The notes under the pieces are model-generated. The model was not told where the DNA came from. It did no database searches and saw only the letters and a list, made by a program, of their open reading frames with translations. A stretch of DNA of 64,000 nucleotides from an uncultured Bacillota bacterium (GTDB lineage Bacteria; Bacillota_I; Bacilli_A; RFN20; CAG-826), in NCBI GenBank assembly GCA_949299565.1, contig OX437086.1, forward strand, positions 166,919-230,918, in the 5' to 3' direction. Positions 24,996-33,688 of this stretch are shown here, in pieces. Both the position numbers and the translations under genes were made by a program. Position 1 is the first letter of the stretch. Each line of letters starts with the position of its first letter.

Positions 24996-25181
24996 TTGCA
25001 TTTCTTTCATCAATAAATTTCGTTCGTTTTCATAATCTAAAGGAGTAATGATTCTGGCACGATAAGCGCGTTCCAACATGTCCATCGCTTTCGCTTTTGA
25101 ACCTTTGGTTCTTTCTTCTTCGATAGCCTCTAAAGCGTTTTTCCGTTTATCGATTTCTTCTTTTTTTCGCCACTTAAACAT
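24993..25181 (-). CDS. Small protein with SHOCT-like C-terminus
   Basis: The 62-residue charged protein ends in LERAYRARIITPLDYENERNLL, which fits the short C-terminal SHOCT pattern (leucines, then G/R-I-I-T-x-x-D/E-Y/F, then K/R and LL). SHOCT motifs are found at the ends of many bacterial proteins and are thought to mediate oligomerisation. GGAGG precedes the ATG, which follows the macrodomain stop codon directly, so it is co-translated with that gene. Function unknown. Confidence 0.6.
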   Translation of the reverse strand: MFKWRKKEEIDKRKNALEAIEEERTKGSKAKAMDMLERAYRARIITPLDYENERNLLMKEMQ

Positions 25182-25979
25182 TTAATCATCCTCCAGCATC
25201 TTGTAGCATTTTTCATATATTTCTTGGTTATCGGTCGCGATAGCAACAATAAGATTATTATCCATTTGATAAATGGCGTCGATAGCGGAATCTATCGCAA
25301 TGGAAATAACTTCCTTCGGTGAGAAAAAATTTTCCTCCAATCCGATAAGAGGCAGCACTAAAGAGCGGGCTTTGATTTTTCTTGCGGCCAAAAACACGCG
25401 TTTATAAGTTTTCATCAAGAGTGTTATCTCATGATCTGTTGGACGACGACCGCTTTTAGGCGTAACAGCATGAATGATGAATCTGTTCGCGAGGTTATAT
25501 CCTTTACTTACGCCTACAAAAGACGGATATCCCTTTATGTTTTTAAGCGTGAATTCATGGTAACAAGCAAAACGACAAGCAAGACCGGCACCGGAATGAA
25601 TTTGATTGTCAATGCAATTATGCCCAGGAACATAGCATCCCGTTAAATCCTCGCTGGCTTCATTTACGATCGCGTCAGCCTCAACGCGCGTGAAGTCACC
25701 GAAAAATAAAGCTAAACGAGGAATTCTAGTCTGTGGCAAACTTTCGATTTTCACTACTCCTTTTTTAGTTTTTTCGTAATTTAAAATTTCCTTCTCTAAC
25801 AAGAAATAAGTGTCGTCAATTTTGCGGTTGGGCGAAAATAAATTCCTTAAACCTCGATAAACCTTTTCTAAAAAGAGCAGGCTGCTACTTTTATTCGCGC
25901 CTTTTGCATAAAAATTTAGGTCTGGATCGGCCTCTAAAATCATCCTTATAGCGTCTAGATAACAATCAACAAGGTTCAT
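25182..25979 (-). CDS. Zinc-containing macrodomain protein (ADP-ribosyl hydrolase)
   Basis: The 265-residue protein has an alpha-helical N-terminal extension (residues 1-85) and a macrodomain (about 88-265). GDFTRVEADAIVN (94-106) is the ADP-ribose-binding strand and loop, and GCYVPGHNCIDNQIHSGAG carries Cys115, His120 and Cys122, the zinc ligands of the Zn-macro class known from the SirTM systems of Staphylococcus and Streptococcus. That class removes ADP-ribose from proteins. The start codon overlaps the RelB-like antitoxin stop (TAATG), implying coupled translation. No sirtuin, GcvH-L or lipoate ligase is adjacent, unlike the SirTM operon. Confidence 0.85.
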   Translation of the reverse strand: MNLVDCYLDAIRMILEADPDLNFYAKGANKSSSLLFLEKVYRGLRNLFSPNRKIDDTYFLLEKEILNYEKTKKGVVKIESLPQTRIPRLALFFGDFTRVEADAIVNEASEDLTGCYVPGHNCIDNQIHSGAGLACRFACYHEFTLKNIKGYPSFVGVSKGYNLANRFIIHAVTPKSGRRPTDHEITLLMKTYKRVFLAARKIKARSLVLPLIGLEENFFSPKEVISIAIDSAIDAIYQMDNNLIVAIATDNQEIYEKCYKMLEDD

Positions 25980-26239
25980 TAGATTTTCTTAAAAGCTTCT
26001 TCCAAAGAAATTGTTTCTTCTTCAAAGGAAGAATCGGAAATCTCTTCCGTTTTTCTTTCAGATATCACTTTGGCATCCTTAATGTCGGAAACAAGTGAAA
26101 AAGGTATTCCTTTATGCCTAACAAGGGCTTTCAAAAAGAGATTGATTCCTGAGCTTAGATTAAGCCCCAGATCTTCCAAGATTATCTCTGCTTGTTCTTT
26201 GACTTCCTCGTCAACTCGAATATTCACAACTGTCTTCAT
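25979..26239 (-). CDS. RelB/DinJ-type antitoxin
   Basis: The 86-residue product has the ribbon-helix-helix N-terminus of RelB/DinJ antitoxins: MKTVVNIRVDEEVKEQAEIIL, LGLNLSSGINLFLKALVRHKGIPF. A charged C-terminal tail (about residues 58-86) would normally wrap a toxin. I start at MKTVVN; a longer open frame upstream is made of operator sequence. Normally a YafQ/RelE toxin follows; here the next gene, overlapping by one base, is a macrodomain protein instead. Self-regulation is likely through the palindromes directly upstream. Confidence 0.85.
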   Translation of the reverse strand: MKTVVNIRVDEEVKEQAEIILEDLGLNLSSGINLFLKALVRHKGIPFSLVSDIKDAKVISERKTEEISDSSFEEETISLEEAFKKI

Positions 26240-26242
26240 ATT

Positions 26243-26288
26243 ATATACACATTGTATATTTTTAATTAATGTTTGTATATACATTGTA
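26243..26288. promoter_or_regulatory. Operator cluster upstream of the RelB-like antitoxin
   Basis: TATACA-CAT-TGTATA (26243-26257) and ATACA-T-TGTAT (26278-26288) are inverted repeats, and the half-site TTGTATA also occurs at 26272-26278. They lie 4-50 bases before the antitoxin start codon, the classical place for ribbon-helix-helix autorepression. Confidence 0.65.
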
Positions 26289-26327
26289 TTTACAATATCA
26301 AAAGACAATTTACAACATAATAGTCCA

Positions 26328-26600
26328 TTAGCCTTTAAGACGATTGCCGAAAAAATGGAGATCAGAAGATGCGTCGATTTCGCCAACAACTCTCCCGTTC
26401 AAAATTAATTCGCCTTCATCATTTATATATCCGACCTGTTTTTCTTTAAAATAGATTTCTCCGTCGGAAGTAAGGTCTGCGAACTTCTTGCCATTTATAT
26501 AAATAATTCCATCACCTAAATGATTGCTGCCAACATAGCCAACTAACGTTGAGTCTATATAAATATTGTGTCCTAAAACAAATGTCCAATTCATGAACAA
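26328..26600 (-). CDS. Small glycine-rich beta-repeat protein
   Basis: The product is about 90 residues and made of a repeated pattern of about 14-20 residues with G-x-I-x-x-x-G-x-x-V/F (GYVGSNHLGDGIIYINGKKF, GEIYFKEKQVGYINDEG, GELILNGRVVGEID). This suggests a small beta-solenoid or WG-repeat-like fold. A TTG start at 26598-26600 is supported by AGGTGG seven bases upstream; an ATG two codons later is the alternative. I do not recognise a function. It precedes the antitoxin-macrodomain operon in the same direction and follows glmU by 33 bases. Confidence 0.55.
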   Translation of the reverse strand: MFMNWTFVLGHNIYIDSTLVGYVGSNHLGDGIIYINGKKFADLTSDGEIYFKEKQVGYINDEGELILNGRVVGEIDASSDLHFFGNRLKG

Positions 26601-26633
26601 TTAGTTACCACCTATTAGAAAAATTTCAATAAA

Positions 26634-28022
26634 TTATTTTTTGGCCGCTTTATCTAAAATTTTTCTAGCGTAGTTCTTTTTAGTAACTTGTCTTGCACGA
26701 GCGATTGCAAAATCGCCCTTTTCTAAATTTTCGGTGATTGTCGAGCCAGCAGCAATGAACGAGTCTTTTTCTATCGTTACAGGGGCAACAAGCGTTGTCC
26801 CGCAGCCGATAAATGAATTCTCGCCAATTGATGTGTGGTGCTTATTGATTCCGTCATAATTAGCGGTTATCGTTCCACATCCAACGTTAACGGCTTCTCC
26901 AATTTCTGCATCGCCAAGGTAAGATAAATGCGCACATTTCGCTTTTGTTCCAAATTTCGTAGCCTTTAACTCGTTGAAATTTCCAATATGCGCCTCGTCC
27001 ATAATTTCAACGTGTCCTCTTGTTCGCAAGAAGGGACCTAAAGTTGTCCTATTATGAACGACCGTATCAACTAAATGCGAATAGGCAATAATGTTATGAT
27101 TACCCACACTTACATTTTCTAAATATGTATCTGGGCCTAAGACATTCCCAATTCCAATCGTCGTTTCACCATAAATATGCGTGCCTGGCTTAATTATTGT
27201 ATCTGGGCCTATTGTTACATTTGGAGCAATGTAGGTGTTTTCGGGATCCTCGATGCTGACGCCGTTGAGCATGTGCTTGCGGTTGATGCGCCTTTTTAAA
27301 ATATGTGCCGCTTCCGCTAATTGAGAACGATCGTTCACGCCAAGCGTTTCTTGAATATCAGATACAACATGGGTGCCGACTTTTAATCCTTTTTTAACGA
27401 ATAGACCAATAACGTCCGTTAAATAATATTCACCCGCTGCGTTATTGGTGGTTAGGTGTCCTAATGATTCAAAGAGTTCTTCGTTATCAAAAACATAGAC
27501 GCCAGCATTCACTTCTTTTATGTCTTTCTCTAAATCGGTCGTATCTTTTTGCTCGCAAATTCGCAAAACATTTCCTTGGTCATCTTTAACGATTCGTCCG
27601 TAACCATAAGGATTATCGAGAACCATTGTCATAATCGTTAAATCATTATGGTTTGCTTCATGCGTCTCTATGAGACCACGCATGGTTTCGTCAGTCATGA
27701 GCGGCGTGTCTCCGCAAGTAATCAACGTCTCGCCTTTTAAATCTTTAAGGATGGGGGCTGTCATCATGACTGCATGTCCGGCGCCTTTTTGTTCCCTTTG
27801 CCAAACAACTTCACAGTAATCTTTGACGATAGCTTCTGATGTTTTCCCGCCGTGCCCGATAACCGCAATCAGATGTTCGAAATTAAGCGGTAAAAGGCTT
27901 TCAATCACATAACGGACAAGCGGCACTCCTAAAATAGGAAAAGAAATCTTCGATATATTCTCGTCTTGAGATTTCATGCGGCTGCCTTTTCCGGCGGCCA
28001 AAATTACAGCGTAACGTTTCAT
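26634..28022 (-). CDS. glmU: Bifunctional UDP-N-acetylglucosamine pyrophosphorylase / glucosamine-1-phosphate acetyltransferase
   Basis: GlmU makes UDP-GlcNAc for peptidoglycan and other cell-surface polymers. The 462 residues hold the N-terminal uridylyltransferase (LAAGKGSRMKS, GAGHAVMMTAP, ITCGDTPLMT) and a C-terminal left-handed beta-helix of hexapeptide repeats (FLRTRGHVEI, KCAHLSYLGDAEIGEAVNVGCGT, IAAGSTITENL). Length is standard. AAGGGGA precedes the ATG. It ends the leftward operon from mnmE through ispE. Confidence 0.96.
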   Translation of the reverse strand: MKRYAVILAAGKGSRMKSQDENISKISFPILGVPLVRYVIESLLPLNFEHLIAVIGHGGKTSEAIVKDYCEVVWQREQKGAGHAVMMTAPILKDLKGETLITCGDTPLMTDETMRGLIETHEANHNDLTIMTMVLDNPYGYGRIVKDDQGNVLRICEQKDTTDLEKDIKEVNAGVYVFDNEELFESLGHLTTNNAAGEYYLTDVIGLFVKKGLKVGTHVVSDIQETLGVNDRSQLAEAAHILKRRINRKHMLNGVSIEDPENTYIAPNVTIGPDTIIKPGTHIYGETTIGIGNVLGPDTYLENVSVGNHNIIAYSHLVDTVVHNRTTLGPFLRTRGHVEIMDEAHIGNFNELKATKFGTKAKCAHLSYLGDAEIGEAVNVGCGTITANYDGINKHHTSIGENSFIGCGTTLVAPVTIEKDSFIAAGSTITENLEKGDFAIARARQVTKKNYARKILDKAAKK

Positions 28023-28036
28023 ATTTCCCCTTCCTT

Positions 28037-28918
28037 CTACATCATTGTTCTTGTTAAAAACACTGTATATTTATCAGTTCTTATATATTTTTTAGCAATT
28101 TCTTTGGCGGTTTTAAAGTTCTCAAAAAGAGCAAAAACCGTCGAACCGGATCCTGTCATTCCGACAACAGGGACCTTTTCCTCTTGAAGAGAATCAATGA
28201 GATTTTGAATCTCCGGCAAAAGAGAGATGGCCGGCTTTTCTAAATCGTTGATTCTAAGAACGGACAAATCATTCAATCTGCCTTCTTTAAAAGCCTCCGC
28301 AATGTCTTGAACGTTAGAATCATGCGTTTCCAATCCAATTTGGTCATATTTCTCAAAAACATCTTTAGTAGCTAATCCATCATCTGGTTTTATAAGAAGG
28401 CAAAAATATGTTTTTTGACAGTTAACTGGCAAAACTATTTCCCCAATCCCTTTGACAATGGCCGGTTTGTTCATAAGGAAAAACGGAACGTCTGCCCCGA
28501 TGTCTTTACCGATATTCATAAGTTCTTCTACATTCGTGTTTAAATGTAGAAGATCAACAATTCCTCTCATCAAGGCTGCAGCATTACTGGATCCGCCGCC
28601 TAATCCGGCCGCAAACGGAATTTCTTTATGAATTTTAATCATAAAATGTTCACGAAAGTTAAATCTTTCGCGCATAGCGTTCAATGCTTTAGTGCATATA
28701 TTAGCGCGCATATGGTGCTTGAGCGCTATGTCATCTACAGTTATGAACGATTCGTCAGAATCTGGCGCCATATCAATTTCTAACGCATCATGCAGTTCCA
28801 ACGGAACATTAAACATTTCGAGAAGGTGATAATCTGCCGTATTTTTACCAAGGACACGCAAACTGACGTTTATTTTAGCGTGTGAACGAACCAAGATCGA
28901 ACTACTACGGAAAAACAT
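28037..28918 (-). CDS. ispE: 4-diphosphocytidyl-2-C-methyl-D-erythritol kinase
   Basis: IspE phosphorylates CDP-methylerythritol in the MEP route to isoprenoids. The 293-residue GHMP kinase has SHAKINVSLRVLGK at the N-terminus, the ATP loop PFAAGLGGGSSNAAAL and the C-terminal MTGSGSTVFALF. The gene sits between rsmA and glmU, as in Bacillus (ksgA, ispE, glmU). It implies the MEP pathway rather than mevalonate in this organism. Confidence 0.95.
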   Translation of the reverse strand: MFFRSSSILVRSHAKINVSLRVLGKNTADYHLLEMFNVPLELHDALEIDMAPDSDESFITVDDIALKHHMRANICTKALNAMRERFNFREHFMIKIHKEIPFAAGLGGGSSNAAALMRGIVDLLHLNTNVEELMNIGKDIGADVPFFLMNKPAIVKGIGEIVLPVNCQKTYFCLLIKPDDGLATKDVFEKYDQIGLETHDSNVQDIAEAFKEGRLNDLSVLRINDLEKPAISLLPEIQNLIDSLQEEKVPVVGMTGSGSTVFALFENFKTAKEIAKKYIRTDKYTVFLTRTMM

Positions 28919-28924
28919 ATTTGA

Positions 28925-29749
28925 CTAAGCCATTTTACTAGGCTCTATTTCTCTTGCAATCAAGTTTGTTAATTCAAGAAACTTTTCGGCCTCAATTTCT
29001 TCCGGACGAGCATTTAAAGCAATGTTAGCCTTAAACAAAAGATCGCTTGCAGTATCGCGCGATTTTATAATCGTCATTAAATTGCTTAAAATGTTTTTTC
29101 TTCTGTGAAGAAAAAGTTGCTTTGCGATTAAATAAACATCTTTAAGTTTTTTTGTATCAATATCATTCGCGTCCATCTCTAAAACGGTCGATTCCACGTT
29201 CGGAACCGGAATAAATTGCTGACGGTCTACATTTAAAAGCCGTTTAGATCTAAAACGGAGAGATAAAATGACATTTAAAGCTCCGTAATCTTTAGATTTA
29301 GGGCCGGATAAAATTCTAGCCGCTGCTTCTTTTTGAACCATCAAAACAGCCCGTCTAAGTCGCGGAGTCTCCAAGGCGATTCTCTCAATAATCGAAGATG
29401 TGATGTAATAGGGGAGGTTTCCTACAATCAAATCAAAATCATCCATGTTGATTTTCAAAGCATTCTCTTGAATTATCTTTATATCGTCGCTTCGAAAATC
29501 GTTTTGCAATTTGACAACCAATCCGGGGTCGATATCAATTGCGGTTTTCTCGCCATTTGCATCTTTCAGAAAGTATGTTAACGAACCAGCGCCAGAACCA
29601 ATTTCAAGCACATTATCGCCTTCTTTAACTTCCAAAAAATCAATTATTCTTTTAGCTACAGATTGATTAATTAAGAAGTTTTGCCCAACTTCTTTTTTAG
29701 CGTAATAGTAATAGGTTGCAATCTCTTCAAAATATTTATTCGCGTCCAT
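28925..29749 (-). CDS. rsmA: 16S rRNA dimethyladenosine transferase RsmA (KsgA)
   Basis: It dimethylates two adenines of helix 45 in 16S rRNA. The 274-residue SAM enzyme shows GQNFLINQSVAKRI, motif I LEIGSGAGSLTYFL, acidic IDIDPGL and the catalytic NLPYYITSSII. The ATG lies within the end of rnmV (14-base overlap), with AAGG upstream, so the two genes are coupled, as is common in Bacilli. Confidence 0.96.
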   Translation of the reverse strand: MDANKYFEEIATYYYYAKKEVGQNFLINQSVAKRIIDFLEVKEGDNVLEIGSGAGSLTYFLKDANGEKTAIDIDPGLVVKLQNDFRSDDIKIIQENALKINMDDFDLIVGNLPYYITSSIIERIALETPRLRRAVLMVQKEAAARILSGPKSKDYGALNVILSLRFRSKRLLNVDRQQFIPVPNVESTVLEMDANDIDTKKLKDVYLIAKQLFLHRRKNILSNLMTIIKSRDTASDLLFKANIALNARPEEIEAEKFLELTNLIAREIEPSKMA

Positions 29750-30281
29750 TTATTACCTTCTCCAAATCATCTTTTGTCACACCAAGCGCATTGAGCCGCT
29801 TCAAAAAAGTTTTGCAGTTTACATGTCCTATATGAAAATAATCCGCAACAAAATTCCTTAAATCAACCGCATTGTCAGAACCTGAAAGGCCAAGCTTTTC
29901 AACATCCGTCAACGATAAAGAACCATTGGAAGACGTGTAGTTCGGAATTAAATGTTCCAAAGCCTCAACAATCGCTTGAGGGCTGGCTTCCGCCACGCCT
30001 ACTTTATGCTTTTTGATTGCTTTCTTTTTTTCAATAAAGGCGTGCTTAACGTTATCGACATTTTGATCGATGATACTCCTAATCCTTTCGCCTGGCGAGT
30101 CAGGATCGGTAAAAACGATTATTTCATGCGACAAAGAAGCCCTTTTTAAATAGTCTATTGTTTCACGTGAAACTGCCGATCCGTTGGTAATCACAACATC
30201 GCACTTATACAAAGATGAAATAATAGCAGCGTCAGTCTTTCCTTCTACAACAATAATCGGGCTTTTGTTTTTCATATTCAT
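29736..30281 (-). CDS. rnmV: Ribonuclease M5
   Basis: RNase M5 trims both ends of 5S rRNA precursors. The 181-residue product has a Toprim fold from residue 8: IIVVEGKTDAAII with the catalytic Glu and EIIVFTDPDSPGERIR with the DxD. The C-terminal domain is a short helical region. It overlaps tatD by 4 and rsmA by 14 bases, the conserved Firmicutes order tatD-rnmV-rsmA. Confidence 0.95.
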   Translation of the reverse strand: MNMKNKSPIIVVEGKTDAAIISSLYKCDVVITNGSAVSRETIDYLKRASLSHEIIVFTDPDSPGERIRSIIDQNVDNVKHAFIEKKKAIKKHKVGVAEASPQAIVEALEHLIPNYTSSNGSLSLTDVEKLGLSGSDNAVDLRNFVADYFHIGHVNCKTFLKRLNALGVTKDDLEKVINGRE

Positions 30282-31063
30282 AGTTTCACGTGAAAAAAAT
30301 TCTCAGTATTTTTTACCAATATTGCATCGATTTCAGAAGAGCTTTTTCCAAGCAATTCCCCCATTTTATCCGCAATATGCATAACCGCGTTCGGCTCATT
30401 GACTCTCTGCCAATTAGGCGAAAGATACGGACTATCGGTCTCGCTTAAAATACGATTGAGGCTCGCGGTTTTTAAGGACTCTTTAGGAGCCACTGCCTTT
30501 TTATAACAAAGTGGACCATCAAAACCGAAATATAAGTCTAATTTGGAGAATTCTTTAACCATTTCAGGTGATCCGCTATAGCAATGAAGAACAGCCCCGT
30601 GGTTTGGCCGATAAGTTTTTAAAATCTCCAAAGTATCATTTAAGGCATCGCGGGCGTGAATCGAGAGCGGAAGTCCTAATTCATTGGCTAATTCAATTTG
30701 CGAAATAAAAAACTGCTTTTGGAGTTTTTTTGTCTCCTCGTCTTTTTCCCAGTGATAATCTAAGCCAATTTCACCGATTGCTAAAACCTTTTCGCATGTA
30801 GCCAAGGTTCTTAGTCGTTGAATAACTGAGTCGATGTTGTCTATAGAATATTCTTTGACGTTTTCTGGATGAATTCCGACCGCGGCATAAATTTCGGGAA
30901 ATTCCTGCGCAATCTCAATAGCCATCTCAGATGATTTTAAATTCCACCCCACTGTGAGCATAAAAATCACGCCAGCCTCACGGGCTCTTTTTACAATTTC
31001 TGCTCGATTTTCATAGAGAGCCTCGTCATTTAAATGCATGTGTGTATCAACAAGCCTTCTCAT
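30278..31063 (-). CDS. tatD: TatD-family metal-dependent DNase
   Basis: TatD proteins are metal-dependent 3'-5' exonucleases active on damaged DNA or RNA. This 261-residue TIM barrel has DTHMHLNDEAL at the start, AVGIHPENV, AIGEIGLDYHW, LSIHARDA, LHCYSGSPEM and SETDSPYLSP, carrying the metal-binding residues. Gene order and length fit the Bacillus yabD homologue. Confidence 0.94.
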   Translation of the reverse strand: MRRLVDTHMHLNDEALYENRAEIVKRAREAGVIFMLTVGWNLKSSEMAIEIAQEFPEIYAAVGIHPENVKEYSIDNIDSVIQRLRTLATCEKVLAIGEIGLDYHWEKDEETKKLQKQFFISQIELANELGLPLSIHARDALNDTLEILKTYRPNHGAVLHCYSGSPEMVKEFSKLDLYFGFDGPLCYKKAVAPKESLKTASLNRILSETDSPYLSPNWQRVNEPNAVMHIADKMGELLGKSSSEIDAILVKNTENFFHVKL

Positions 31064-31064
31064 A

Positions 31065-32384
31065 TCATTTTCCTACACAAAAATTGCCGAAGACTTCATC
31101 TTCGAGATCGCTTGAAACTTCTTCGCCCACCAGCGCTTTTAATCCTTGATAGGCCGAAAGAAGAGAGGCGGAAATTAAATCCAGCGGGGCGCCTTCTTCA
31201 TTATCTTCTAACGCTTGTTTCAAATCGCTATTTATTCTGCCTAAAAGCGATAACTGCCTTTTATTGGCTAAAGATGGAAGCGAAAACGTTTGCTCAGAAG
31301 TTATAGCCTTATCGCGAATGGCCTTTAAAACATTCTCGACTTCACCTTTTAAGGCAGATGTATGGAGTTCGTTATTCGGCGGCGTTTTTAAATCGTCTTT
31401 ATTGTAAACGACTATCAAAATTTGATCTTGTTTCTTTTGCACCGGCAACGGTTCATCTTTATCCTCACTTTCCTTTATCCACAGCAAAACGTCTGCTTCT
31501 GATACGATTTCTTGCGTTTTTTTAATTCCTAGTCCTTCTAAAAAATCCGAACTTTCATGAAGACCGGCCGTATCATAAAAATGAAACATCAACCCGTCAT
31601 AAAAGACGTCGCCCTCAACAATATCGCGCGTCGTTCCGGGAATCGCGCTGACTAACGCTTTATCCTTTTTAACAAGAGCATTTAATAATGAAGACTTTCC
31701 GACATTAGGTTTCCCGATTAACGCAACCTTGATGCCTTCATGAACGAAACGCGCTTCCGTTCCTGAACTTAATATTTTTTCTATTTGCTTTTGTAATGGT
31801 TTTACTTCCTTCTTAATAAGCTCTTGGTTGGCTTCTTCGACATCGTCATATTCCGGGTAATCGATATTCGTCTCAATAAGACCTATTAATTTACCTAATT
31901 GGTTTTTTAAATTAATGACGAGAGTTGAAGCTTGGCCTGATAACGACTTTAAAGACAAAGCGCGCGCTTCCCGCGTTGTTGAATTGATTAAATCGTTTAC
32001 AGCTTCAGCCTCAATCAAATCCACCTTACCATTCAAGAACGCCCTCTCAGTAAATTCACCTCTAGTTGCATATATCGCCCCGTTTTCCAAATAAGCTTTG
32101 ATAATGTCGTCAGCGATCAAAGGGTTACCGTGACAAAAAATTTCTACGACATTTTCGCCAGTCATCGAACGTGGAGCTGGATAAGCCAAAAGGACAACTT
32201 CATCTATAACCATTCCGTGTTTGTCAGAGATTTTCCCAACAAAAGAAGAACGGCTTTTGACAGTTGATATCTTTTTGTTAAACAAAGAATCGGTGATATT
32301 GAAAGCCTCGTCTCCAGAAACACGAATGACGGCGAGAGCTGATTTTAAAGGAGGCGTCGCTAATGCAATGATTGTTTTTCGCAT
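31065..32384 (-). CDS. mnmE: tRNA modification GTPase MnmE
   Basis: With MnmG it installs the carboxymethylaminomethyl group on wobble U34 of tRNAs. The 439 residues comprise a folate-binding N-terminal domain, a helical domain with an inserted G domain (GKPNVGKSSLLNAL, GTTRDIVEG, DTAGLHES, VVYNKDD), and the C-terminal FCVGK, where the Cys is essential. It follows the DUF2188-type membrane gene with a 2-base gap and precedes tatD by one base. Confidence 0.96.
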   Translation of the reverse strand: MRKTIIALATPPLKSALAVIRVSGDEAFNITDSLFNKKISTVKSRSSFVGKISDKHGMVIDEVVLLAYPAPRSMTGENVVEIFCHGNPLIADDIIKAYLENGAIYATRGEFTERAFLNGKVDLIEAEAVNDLINSTTREARALSLKSLSGQASTLVINLKNQLGKLIGLIETNIDYPEYDDVEEANQELIKKEVKPLQKQIEKILSSGTEARFVHEGIKVALIGKPNVGKSSLLNALVKKDKALVSAIPGTTRDIVEGDVFYDGLMFHFYDTAGLHESSDFLEGLGIKKTQEIVSEADVLLWIKESEDKDEPLPVQKKQDQILIVVYNKDDLKTPPNNELHTSALKGEVENVLKAIRDKAITSEQTFSLPSLANKRQLSLLGRINSDLKQALEDNEEGAPLDLISASLLSAYQGLKALVGEEVSSDLEDEVFGNFCVGK

Positions 32385-32386
32385 CT

Positions 32387-33598
32387 TTATTCTTTACGTA
32401 ATTTTCCTTTTACTGAATGAACGCGGATTGAACCGCCGTTTTTACGAACAAGGTTTTTGGCGTAATCGATTGCTTCTTGCTGAGTGAGGAAGGTTCGAAT
32501 CGCTCGTTGACCTGTCGCTAATTTTACTTGCCACTTGTTCGCGTTTTTTTGCTTTGAAATGTGGTAGACGCGAGGGCGACCTAAATATCCTGAGCGCTTA
32601 TCAGATTCAATTAAAGCTCGTTCTTCGGCTTCTTCGCGTTCTTCTGAATAAGCGGAAACATGTTCAATTTTTATTGAGACGTTTTTGTTTTTCGGAGCCT
32701 TCTTCTTTATTTCGTCTTTTTGGGAATCGCTACTGACTTCTTCTTCATTTAAGATAGGTTCTTCGGGTTCATTTGTTAACTCGCTTTTTTTATCAAGAGA
32801 ATCATTGATTTTCGTGTTGCGATCGAATTCTTCAATCTTCTTCATATCAACGATTGGAATTTCAATCGTAGCCTTTAAATTCTTTTCGATTGTTCTATCT
32901 TCGGTGGACGGAACTTTCTTAGCATAAATTTTGCTAATCGCATTTCGGAAAGGAATGACAATTAAAGAAATTAAGAAGGTACCCAGAATCATCGAAAGGC
33001 AAATAGCAACCAAAATCAAATAATTGCTTTGAGTATCAAAAGCAAAGAACGGATAAAGCGGTCCAATCACGCCGTTGATTGATAACGGCAAAATCACCGC
33101 CAAATAAAGAGTGCCAGGTATCAAAGCGTAAAGAGAAGTCACTAAACTCAATCGTTTTTCATTTTCAAAGAAGACGAAGGAAACGAAGGTGATAATCGGA
33201 ATTAAAAGATTTACCCATAGACCCCATGTTAAGCCATATATCGAATAATCAGGCGTATTGTAATTACCAGCAAAAAGAGAGGAGTAATAAATATTGAAAA
33301 TCGGCGTGCTGATGGCGATTACCACAAGCATCGAAACAGATAGCATCTTAAAAAGAGAAACAATCTTCGGGAAGCTTTTCACGCTCGAAAGCGAGACGAT
33401 ATCAAAAATCAAAGTTAATATAGAAGAAAAACCAAGCAGAATTAGCGTCAAAACTTCATATTTTGCAAAAAACAAATAATCTTTAACAATATTTGTTTCC
33501 CCTAAAAACCCCGTAAAAGCGTTGCAAAACAAAAGAATGATTAGAGCAGCCAGAAGAATGTTTATTATCAAAGAAATTACATGACTAGCTTTTTTCAT
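32387..33598 (-). CDS. Six-helix membrane protein with a C-terminal DUF2188-like domain
   Basis: The 403-residue protein has about six hydrophobic segments in residues 1-215, a low-complexity acidic linker (about 230-310), and a 60-residue C-terminal domain (YHISKQKNANKWQVKLATGQ, TQQEAIDYAKNL, GSIRVHSVKGKL) that resembles DUF2188. DUF2188 is a small domain of unknown role. It lies between the jag terminator and mnmE, and TTGACT about 18 bases before TATTAG upstream may be its promoter. Function unknown; an envelope-associated role is only a guess. Confidence 0.7.
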   Translation of the reverse strand: MKKASHVISLIINILLAALIILLFCNAFTGFLGETNIVKDYLFFAKYEVLTLILLGFSSILTLIFDIVSLSSVKSFPKIVSLFKMLSVSMLVVIAISTPIFNIYYSSLFAGNYNTPDYSIYGLTWGLWVNLLIPIITFVSFVFFENEKRLSLVTSLYALIPGTLYLAVILPLSINGVIGPLYPFFAFDTQSNYLILVAICLSMILGTFLISLIVIPFRNAISKIYAKKVPSTEDRTIEKNLKATIEIPIVDMKKIEEFDRNTKINDSLDKKSELTNEPEEPILNEEEVSSDSQKDEIKKKAPKNKNVSIKIEHVSAYSEEREEAEERALIESDKRSGYLGRPRVYHISKQKNANKWQVKLATGQRAIRTFLTQQEAIDYAKNLVRKNGGSIRVHSVKGKLRKE

Positions 33599-33663
33599 AA
33601 GTTTCTCCTCTAATAAATTATCATCCTAATCGTAGTCAAAAACACTCTTTTCCTAAAAGAGAT

Positions 33664-33688
33664 AAAGAAAAGGCAGCAATCGCTGCCG
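33664..33688 (-). terminator. Rho-independent terminator after jag
   Basis: The reverse strand reads GGCAGC-GATT-GCTGCC then TTTTCTTT, adjoining the jag stop codon, and ends the rpmH-rnpA-yidC-jag operon. Confidence 0.9.
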
